The notes beneath the pieces are model-generated. The model ran no database searches and was not told the origin of the DNA. It saw nothing but the letters and a program-made list of their open reading frames with translations. From contig CANGVB010000298.1 in the NCBI GenBank assembly GCA_947456995.1, positions 1 to 5,566 on the forward strand: a DNA stretch of 5,566 nucleotides. The letters run 5' to 3'. Of the stretch, positions 1-5,566 are shown one piece after another. A program made the translations under genes and the position numbers. The stretch comes from Bryobacteraceae bacterium (GTDB taxonomy: Bacteria; Acidobacteriota; Terriglobia; Bryobacterales; Bryobacteraceae). Position 1 is the first letter of the stretch. The number at the start of each line of letters is the position of its first letter.

Positions 1-339
1 CCCAGATACATCTACAACCAGCACCAACTCCCCTGAAGGGTCCAGACTCAGTTGCTGTGTGTGTTCGGGCACTCTGGAGTATTTGGCTCCTCTCAAATCC
101 CCGTAAACCACCAGAGGCCCGGAAACAGGCGCTTTCGCAAACTTTACGGGGCGCACCAGAACTGCCCAACGATCTCCTCGTACTGCGGCACTTGGCATCC
201 AGAAAGATCCAAGCGGCCAGTCTGGCAATATCGTCCGCAGGTCGATAATGCGCACGGGCCCCAGATCAGACACGTTCTGCCCTTTCACTGGCCAGGAGAC
301 CAGCAACAGACACAACAGGAACTGAAAAAGTCTCCCCAA
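1..339 (-). CDS. Secreted protein of unknown function, 5' part only (runs off left edge)
   Basis: I do not recognise this gene. An open minus-strand frame runs from a TTG at 339 to the window edge (113 codons, no stop). It opens with a textbook signal peptide: Met-Gly-Arg, a hydrophobic core at residues 4-16 (LFQFLLCLLLVSW), then PVKG followed by QN, so signal peptidase I could cut after Gly20. The mature part is rich in beta-type sequence and ends in LDPSGELVLVVDVSG, a pattern common in beta-propeller or other repeated-sheet proteins, but no family is secure. In-frame TTG codons at 396 and 363 are alternative starts; the upstream in-frame stop is at 418-420. The signal peptide favours 339, although only a weak TGGGA lies about 10 nt upstream. 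The gene follows the amtB-glnB operon on the same strand, and its start lies inside that operon's apparent terminator. The reading is supported by the uninterrupted frame and the signal peptide, not by homology. Confidence 0.62.
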   Translation of the reverse strand, partial: MGRLFQFLLCLLLVSWPVKGQNVSDLGPVRIIDLRTILPDWPLGSFWMPSAAVRGDRWAVLVRPVKFAKAPVSGPLVVYGDLRGAKYSRVPEHTQQLSLDPSGELVLVVDVSG

Positions 340-384
340 AATAAAAGTGTCCCACTTCTCCAAACGGCGATGTGGGACACCCTT
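338..384 (-). terminator. Rho-independent terminator of the amtB-glnB operon
   Basis: On the minus strand, 24 nt after the glnB stop, GTGTCCCAC (380-372) pairs perfectly with GTGGGACAC (355-347) across a 16-nt loop. Two A-T and two G-T pairs extend the stem outward (384-381 with 346-343). The 3' arm runs into TTTTATTTT (346-338). The stem plus T-tract fits an intrinsic terminator. The plus strand has no matching T-tract, so it is directional. Oddly, the T-tract overlaps the likely TTG start of the next gene. Confidence 0.72.
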
Positions 385-407
385 GTATCGGAACAAATAC
401 GTTAAGT

Positions 408-2137
<1,730 letters not shown>

Positions 2138-2379
2138 GACTATCCAGTTCAGTGAGATTTCCCCGCTCGGACGTGGGCTGGGATAGGGAGATCCGAATAA
2201 AGCTCGGATTGACTAATCATGCTACTTCAGTTCGCGACAGGGAAGCAGATTATTTTTATTCGACGAATTGAAATGTTTGATTGGATCTCTTTGTCCCATC
2301 AAGCCTACACTCAGTGAAACCGTTCGAGGCCAGCGGATTTCTACCTGACTCAATATAAGAACAACTAATAGGAGCCCCG
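2138..2379. promoter_or_regulatory. Divergent intergenic region between amtB and the porin gene
   Basis: These 242 nt must hold the promoters and leaders of both amtB (minus) and the porin (plus). The stretch is more AT-rich in the middle (about 2245-2290) than the flanking genes. I could not find a convincing sigma-54 element (GG-N10-GC) on either strand, nor a good -35/-10 pair. TATAAG at 2354-2359 is a possible -10 for the porin but has no recognisable -35. No open frame here looks like a gene. Confidence 0.5.
2191..2209. repeat. Short palindrome in the amtB leader
   Basis: ATCCGA (2191-2196) and TCGGAT (2204-2209) are perfect inverted halves around a 7-nt spacer, 54-72 nt upstream of the amtB ATG. 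This could be an operator for a dimeric regulator or a small hairpin in the amtB leader RNA. It is short enough to be chance. Confidence 0.35.
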
Positions 2380-3501
2380 ATGCAGTATTCCATGCTGAAA
2401 AGTACATTTCTAGTTTCAACTTTGTTTTGTGCCCAGTCTTTTGCACAAACAACTGCTCCAGCGCCAGCACCTGCGGCGCCAGCTGCCTGGTCTGTTGGAC
2501 CAATCAATTTCAGTGGCCTTGTTGACGGCTACTACAACTACGCATCCAACCACCCCGGATCGCGTACGAATTTGTATCGTAACTTTGATGTCCGGGCAAA
2601 CTCCATGAGCCTCAACATGGCGAAGGTGACGCTTGAGCACGATGCCGACCCGGTTGGATTCAAACTGGACCTTGGCTTTGGCCGGGCAATGGACCTGTTC
2701 AACTTCCAGGACACCGCCAATGGCTTCGATAACCTGCGTTATGTGCCACAGGCGTACGTCACCTTCAAGCCCAAAGACGGCAAAGGGTTCCAGATGGACT
2801 TTGGCAAGTTTTATACCAGCGCTGGTGCTGAACCGACTGAAACTCACCTGAACTGGAACTACTCGCGTGCGCTTATGTACGCTAACGGCCCTTACTATCA
2901 TTTCGGTTTGCGTACGTCGATGCCAGTGAACAAATATCTCACTGCGGGCTTCCAGTTGGTCAATGGCTGGAACAATGTTGAAGACAACAACTCGGGCAAG
3001 ACGATGGGCTTCACAACTGCCGTGACGTTGGGTAAGCTGACATGGCTCAACACCTACTACACCGGCCCGGAACAGAACCAGACCAATCAGGGCTGGCGCA
3101 ACTTCTACGACACGGTGTTTACCTTCAATCCGAACGACAAGGTGAGCACCTACCTGAACATCGACTACGGCACACAAAAGTTTGTAGCAGGCAAAGGATC
3201 GAGCGACTGGATTGCTGTCGGCGGAGCCGCTCGCTTCCAGCTGACCAAAACGATTGCCTTCTCGCCCCGCGCCGAATACTACTACGACAAGGACGGCTTT
3301 ATCACCGGTACTGCGCAGAAGCTGAAGGAAGTCACCCTTACGGGCGAGTACAAACTGGCCGAAGGATTGCTGACCCGCCTTGAGTATCGTCGTGACTGGT
3401 CTGACCAGGCCGTATTTGAGCGTGGCGACAATCCGGCGGTGAGCAGAAACCAGAGTACGGTTCTGATTGGCCTGGTTGCCTTCTTCGGCCCCAAGCGCTA
3501 G
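2380..3501 (+). CDS. Outer-membrane beta-barrel porin, OmpL-like BBP2 family
   Basis: This is a 373-residue outer-membrane channel of the putative beta-barrel porin-2 type, recognised by overall pattern and not by a search. The signal peptide covers 1-22 (core LKSTFLVSTLFCAQ, cut after SFA). An Ala/Pro linker (25-36) leads to the first strand, INFSGLVDGYYNYAS. The rest is alternating amphipathic strands rich in Tyr, Trp and Asn with short turns. Near the end RLEYRRDWSD (333-342) and STVLIGLVAFFG (359-370) resemble the family's closing strands; the chain ends PKR and not in a terminal Phe. The start is ATG 2380, with AGGAG at 2370-2374, 5 nt away; ATG 2392 is possible but has no such site. It is divergent from amtB-PII, which suggests, by position only, that it passes ammonium or small nitrogenous solutes. 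It ends at the hairpin downstream. Substrate specificity cannot be read from the sequence. Confidence 0.87.
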   Translation: MQYSMLKSTFLVSTLFCAQSFAQTTAPAPAPAAPAAWSVGPINFSGLVDGYYNYASNHPGSRTNLYRNFDVRANSMSLNMAKVTLEHDADPVGFKLDLGFGRAMDLFNFQDTANGFDNLRYVPQAYVTFKPKDGKGFQMDFGKFYTSAGAEPTETHLNWNYSRALMYANGPYYHFGLRTSMPVNKYLTAGFQLVNGWNNVEDNNSGKTMGFTTAVTLGKLTWLNTYYTGPEQNQTNQGWRNFYDTVFTFNPNDKVSTYLNIDYGTQKFVAGKGSSDWIAVGGAARFQLTKTIAFSPRAEYYYDKDGFITGTAQKLKEVTLTGEYKLAEGLLTRLEYRRDWSDQAVFERGDNPAVSRNQSTVLIGLVAFFGPKR

Positions 3502-3526
3502 TACTAAATCACCTCAAAAAAGAACG

Positions 3527-3569
3527 AGTGCAGTGGTCCAGTTTTGCTGGTCACTGCACTTTGTCTTTT
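3527..3569 (+). terminator. Rho-independent terminator of the porin gene
   Basis: AGTGCAGTG (3527-3535) pairs perfectly with CACTGCACT (3552-3560). Inside, CCAG (3538-3541) and CTGG (3547-3550) add four pairs around a TTTTG loop. TTGTCTTTT (3561-3569) follows. The hairpin begins 25 nt after the porin stop. An A-run (3516-3521) precedes the stem, so it may also work weakly on the minus strand, though no minus-strand gene ends here. Confidence 0.75.
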
Positions 3570-3573
3570 GAAA

Positions 3574-3580
3574 GAGGTGA
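3574..3580 (+). promoter_or_regulatory. Strong ribosome binding site that fixes a TTG start
   Basis: GAGGTGA matches the 3' end of 16S rRNA and ends 4 nt before TTG at 3585 (7 nt from the GAGG core). It decides the start of the PEP-CTERM gene. The longer reading from GTG 3528 would begin inside the terminator stem and place 19 residues ahead of the signal peptide. Confidence 0.8.
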
Positions 3581-3584
3581 TTTC

Positions 3585-4334
3585 TTGAATCCCAAACTGC
3601 TTTTTCTGGCTTTGGCCAGCCCTGTCTTTGCTGCAACGGTCTACACCGACGGCACCTTTACCAATGGTGTCTGGCAAGCGATTGATCTACAAACGTCCGC
3701 AGGTAGCACTCTATCGATTACCCAGGGCTCCACAACCGGTAATCCCGGCGACTTTGCGAACGTCCAGTTCGCTATTACTCCGACCCCCACCGGGCAGACA
3801 AAAAACATCAACAGGGCCAATTTCAGAAGTGATTTTCTCTGGGATCCCTCGGTGGATGGACCGCTCGGGACGATGAATTTCTCTATGGACGTAAAAAACC
3901 TTGGCTCCACCGGCTACTCCATCCTGGTGAGCGCATTTTGGCGGCCGGTGATTCTGCAATCTGGCCTCACTTTCACGGTGCTCTCCAGCTCTTTACAAGC
4001 CACGGCGGGGGGATCTGCCTTTCAACCACTTACCTGGAATTTCACCAACGCATCCAATTGGGTGAATTTCGAAAACCCGGCGCTGACTCCGAATTTCACG
4101 GCCAGCGGCGCGCCTATCCAATTTGGTTACCGCGTCCAAACAGGCGTGGTGTGTAGTGGTGGATCCGCAGGCACTTTTTGTCCTGCTGCAACGGTAAGCG
4201 ATGCGATGGACAACTTCCGCGTAGAACTCACCGCAGCAGAACAGACCAGCGGCGTCCCCGAGCCCTCCACGTGGGCCCTTGGTATCGTGGGTCTCGCCGC
4301 TTTGGCCGTCAGGCAAGGCCAATTGAAAAAGTAA
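3585..4334 (+). CDS. PEP-CTERM sorting domain protein
   Basis: This is an exported protein of 249 residues that carries the exosortase sorting signal. TTG 3585 is chosen because GAGGTGA stands just upstream and the product then begins directly with a signal peptide: MNPK, hydrophobic LLFLALASPVFA, likely cleaved after FAA or nearby. The body (about 20-220) is Thr/Ser/Asn/Gly-rich and beta-like, with no catalytic motif I can name. It ends DAMDNFRVEL, a phrase typical of the last strand in such proteins. Cys190 and Cys199 could form a disulphide in a nine-residue loop. The tail has VPEPSTW (224-230), a hydrophobic helix (ALGIVGLAALAV) and a short basic end (RQGQLKK), the three parts of a PEP-CTERM signal. 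The family is processed by an exosortase/EpsH system and sent to the surface or extracellular matrix; no exosortase gene lies in this window. The end is less Arg-rich than usual. Confidence 0.87.
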   Translation: MNPKLLFLALASPVFAATVYTDGTFTNGVWQAIDLQTSAGSTLSITQGSTTGNPGDFANVQFAITPTPTGQTKNINRANFRSDFLWDPSVDGPLGTMNFSMDVKNLGSTGYSILVSAFWRPVILQSGLTFTVLSSSLQATAGGSAFQPLTWNFTNASNWVNFENPALTPNFTASGAPIQFGYRVQTGVVCSGGSAGTFCPAATVSDAMDNFRVELTAAEQTSGVPEPSTWALGIVGLAALAVRQGQLKK

Positions 4335-4382
4335 TAAAAGCGCAAGAGCCTCCAACCCTTCCTTCTTGGACCACTGGACAAT

Positions 4383-4401
4383 ACCGTTTTCGGTGTATTT
4401 T
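4383..4401 (+). terminator. Weak hairpin with T-run, possible terminator after the PEP-CTERM gene
   Basis: ACCG (4383-4386) and CGGT (4391-4394) flank a TTTT loop and are followed by GTATTTT. The stem has only four good pairs plus a G-T pair, and it lies 48 nt after the stop, so this is a weak call. The rest of the 104-nt spacer before the cupin gene shows nothing else clear. Confidence 0.25.
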
Positions 4402-4438
4402 GGAAGCGGCATTCACACTCAGGATAGGAACTGAAAAC

Positions 4439-4816
4439 ATGAAATTGATTCTCGCCGTTATGGCATTCGTTGGTATTGTTGCTGCGCAGCCACCGAAGGC
4501 TGCCATGCTCTTGACTCGCGACTTGCCTGAATTTGCAGGCAAAGAAGGAAGCATGCTGACGGTGGAACTGGCACCCGGCGGAAACGGTGATGTCCACCGA
4601 CACAATGCCCACGTCTTTGTTTATGTTCTTGAAGGGTCCATTGAGATGCAGGTAAAGGGTGGCAAACTGCTGACCCTCGGAGTTGGTGAAACTTTCTACG
4701 AAACTCCCCAGGACATTCACGTCGTAGGGCGCAACGCCAGCAAGACGAAACCGGCAAAGTTTCTCGTGTTTATGATCAAGGACAAGGGCGCGCCTGTAGC
4801 TGTACCCAGCAAGTAG
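4439..4816 (+). CDS. Small exported cupin domain protein
   Basis: This is a single-domain beta-barrel (cupin_2 type) of 125 residues with an N-terminal signal peptide (MKLILAVMAFVGIVAAQ, cut near Ala16), so it is probably periplasmic. Cupin motif 1 is at about 47-66 (PGGNGDVHRHNAHVFVYVLEG) with His53 and His55; motif 2 is at 83-99 (GETFYETPQDIHVVGRN) with Pro90, His94 and Asn99. The Glu usual in motif 1 is absent. His58 (HxHxxH) may take its place as a metal ligand, or the site may be altered. The enzyme activity or ligand cannot be told; small cupins of this kind are mostly uncharacterised. ATG 4439 has AGGA at 4426-4429, 9 nt upstream; a longer in-frame reading from 4178 would overlap the PEP-CTERM gene in another frame and lacks support. 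It ends 2 nt from the stop of the convergent asparaginase remnant, with no terminator in between. Confidence 0.88.
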   Translation: MKLILAVMAFVGIVAAQPPKAAMLLTRDLPEFAGKEGSMLTVELAPGGNGDVHRHNAHVFVYVLEGSIEMQVKGGKLLTLGVGETFYETPQDIHVVGRNASKTKPAKFLVFMIKDKGAPVAVPSK

Positions 4817-4818
4817 TC

Positions 4819-5209
4819 TCAGAAGTTGAAGAAGTTCTGACTTGCGCTGCTACCGCCGGTCTGCGTTAACGCCAGCTTCAACAGGATCCGCGCCTTTTGA
4901 GGCTAAGGTCGTTCGCCAGCACACAGCCAATCTTCTTGAGGGCAGGTGGCGCTAGCTTTGCTGCGGGCAGGAGTCTCCTTAATCGCATCAGACACCAAGT
5001 CTGTACTGCTACCAAGCCCGAGTCCTGCGATTGCCAATCCGCTAGCAATTCCTTCGCGAACTAGCGTGCAAAATCAGCCCCTCCTGAAATCACAGGCGTC
5101 GAGAGTAAATCATTTACGCGACCCCAGTCTTAAGGACGGCCACCGTCGGCAAGTTCTGGGCAGAACTGGTCAGACAGCTCAGCACTATCAACCTAAAGCG
5201 ATTTCTCAA
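4819..5209 (-). pseudogene. Decayed type II L-asparaginase with large internal deletion
   Basis: The intact enzyme hydrolyses asparagine to aspartate and ammonia in the periplasm. Two ends of it survive here in different frames. N-terminal part: from TTG 5209, MRNRFRLIVLSCLTSSAQ is a signal peptide, followed by NLPTVAVLKTGVA and a stop at 5116-5114. In the family this reads LPxxxxLATGGTIA, with the catalytic Thr, so the frame breaks at the active site. C-terminal part: EGIASGLAIAGLGLG (to 5011) matches the GIVxAGVGNG strand. LKKIGCVLANDL (4940-4905) lies in one frame and PQKARILLKLALTQT (4902-4858) in the next; together they form the family's end (…NLNPQKARVLLQLALTQT in E. coli AnsB) with one base missing at about 4904. 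The final stop is at 4821-4819. Roughly 200 middle codons, plus the VVRSSRV segment, are gone. A full gene would be about 1 kb. It cannot make an enzyme. Homology is judged from memory. Confidence 0.75.
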
Positions 5210-5366
5210 ATTTCGCCGTTTCGAATGAATTTGGGCATTACCAGTCGACAAAACTTGGCGATTGACTTCAGCGTGGTTAACGTGAAATCGTCGGTCGTTT
5301 GGTGCCAAAGAAGCGTCCGAATTGTGGGTAGGGTATTCTCTGTCGCACAGTTCAAAGATGTTCAGC

Positions 5367-5566
5367 TCAAGGCTTATCTTTGGTATATATTTCAGTCCAC
5401 GGCTGAATCAGTTGGAAGCCTTGTAGGACAGAGTTTGGGAAGTCTACATCTGTGCGAATCGTCAGTGTCTTCAGGTCAGTTGATAACTTCCATTGCTGCT
5501 TCTCCTTGATCTGTACAGACGGCTTATTCGGATACGGACGCGAAGCTACTTCAGTCTCAATGATGA
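5367..5566 (-). CDS. Unrecognised protein, C-terminal end only (enters from right edge)
   Basis: An open minus-strand frame of 65 whole codons enters at the right edge and ends at TGA 5369-5367. The residues look like a real folded end, not a shadow: an IKEKQQWKLSTDLKTLTIRT strand-turn-strand, then DVDFPNS and a closing GFQLIQPWTEIYTK. The first part (RPYPNKPS) is Pro-rich. I recognise no family. The alternation of DxxTLTIxTDVDFPN resembles C-terminal beta domains of secreted hypothetical proteins, but that is an impression. There is no clear terminator in the 157 nt between it and the asparaginase remnant. It could itself be part of a decayed gene, since the start is not visible. Confidence 0.55.
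   Translation of the reverse strand, partial: IIETEVASRPYPNKPSVQIKEKQQWKLSTDLKTLTIRTDVDFPNSVLQGFQLIQPWTEIYTKDKP

Larger units (their letters stand above)
3506..3583 (+). promoter_or_regulatory. Nested inverted repeat masking the Shine-Dalgarno site of the PEP-CTERM gene
   Basis: AAATCACCTC (3506-3515), right after the porin stop, is the exact reverse complement of GAGGTGATTT (3574-3583), which contains the ribosome site of the next gene. Between them, AAAAGA (3517-3522, with A3523 bulged next to it) can pair with TCTTTT, and the core terminator hairpin at 3527-3560 closes the structure. An RNA reading through from the porin gene could fold into one long stem that buries the ribosome site. 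An RNA started inside the repeat would leave the site free. The arm TCACCTC also equals the anti-Shine-Dalgarno end of 16S rRNA, so part of this complementarity is expected of any strong ribosome site; the flanking three A-T pairs are extra. The regulatory role is inference. Confidence 0.5.

Noticed and set aside
52..405. Plus-strand frames of 117 and 63 codons at the left edge
   Set aside because: The minus-strand frame over the same bases has a clean signal peptide and folded-looking sequence, while the plus frames are Arg/Pro/Gln-rich and look random.
2416..3177. A 253-codon minus-strand frame opposite the porin
   Set aside because: It lies wholly inside the porin gene, with no ribosome site and no recognisable motif, so it is a shadow.
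3528..3584. A GTG start adding 19 residues to the PEP-CTERM protein
   Set aside because: It begins within the terminator stem, has no ribosome site, and would put a polar stretch before the signal peptide. TTG 3585 has a strong site.
4178..4438. An 87-codon upstream extension of the cupin frame
   Set aside because: It overlaps the end of the PEP-CTERM gene in a different frame and would bury the cupin signal peptide. The ATG at 4439 has its own ribosome site.
5290..5310. TTGGCACC on the minus strand resembling a sigma-54 -24 box
   Set aside because: The base pair expected ten bases after GG is CC and not GC, so the -12 part fails.
5277..5407. A 42-codon minus-strand frame faintly like the end of a TonB-dependent receptor
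   Set aside because: The likeness (LELNIFEL, PYPQFGRFFG) is too short and vague, and it overlaps the end of the better right-edge frame.
4946..5509. A 187-codon plus-strand frame
   Set aside because: It runs opposite the asparaginase remnant and the right-edge fragment, and its product is Ser-rich with no motif, so it is a chance frame.
5524..5533. The 10-mer TTATTCGGAT shared with the amtB leader palindrome region
   Set aside because: Ten-base matches are expected by chance many times in a window of this size on both strands.

Overview
The window looks like a chromosomal segment of a Gram-negative, probably acidobacterial (Solibacter/Bryobacter-like) organism. This is inferred from the combination of an OmpL-like (BBP2) beta-barrel porin, a PEP-CTERM sorted protein, a signal-peptide-bearing AmtB, several secreted proteins and frequent TTG starts. 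No rRNA or other marker gene is present, so the taxonomy is only a guess.

Layout, left to right. (1) Positions 1-339, minus strand: the 5' part of an unrecognised secreted protein that runs off the left edge. (2) Positions 338-384: a hairpin with a T-rich tail that ends the amtB-glnB operon. Its T-tract contains the apparent TTG start of the left-edge gene. (3) Positions 408-2137, minus strand: amtB followed by a PII gene (glnB/glnK type), 20 nt apart, an ammonium transporter with its regulator. (4) Positions 2138-2379: a divergent intergenic region with a short palindrome in the amtB leader. (5) Positions 2380-3501, plus strand: a BBP2 porin. (6) Positions 3506-3583: a nested inverted repeat. 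Its core is a terminator-like hairpin, and its outer arm pairs exactly with the Shine-Dalgarno sequence of the next gene. (7) Positions 3585-4334: a PEP-CTERM protein starting at TTG. (8) Positions 4439-4816: a small exported cupin. (9) Positions 4819-5209, minus strand: a decayed type II L-asparaginase gene that keeps its signal peptide, the first strand and the C-terminal end, but has lost the middle. (10) Positions 5210-5366: a short spacer in which I see no gene. (11) Positions 5367-5566, minus strand: the C-terminal end of an unrecognised protein entering from the right edge.

The functional core is nitrogen acquisition. The porin may admit ammonium or small nitrogen compounds through the outer membrane, AmtB conducts ammonium across the inner membrane, and PII gates AmtB according to 2-oxoglutarate and ATP/ADP. 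The adjacent dead asparaginase would once have released ammonia from asparagine in the periplasm. Linking the porin and asparaginase to this module is inference from adjacency. The cupin and the PEP-CTERM protein have no evident link to it.

The most interesting signals are the Shine-Dalgarno-masking repeat at 3506-3583, the terminator that overlaps a start codon at 338-384, and the asparaginase remnant, which is recognisable only by reading across frames.
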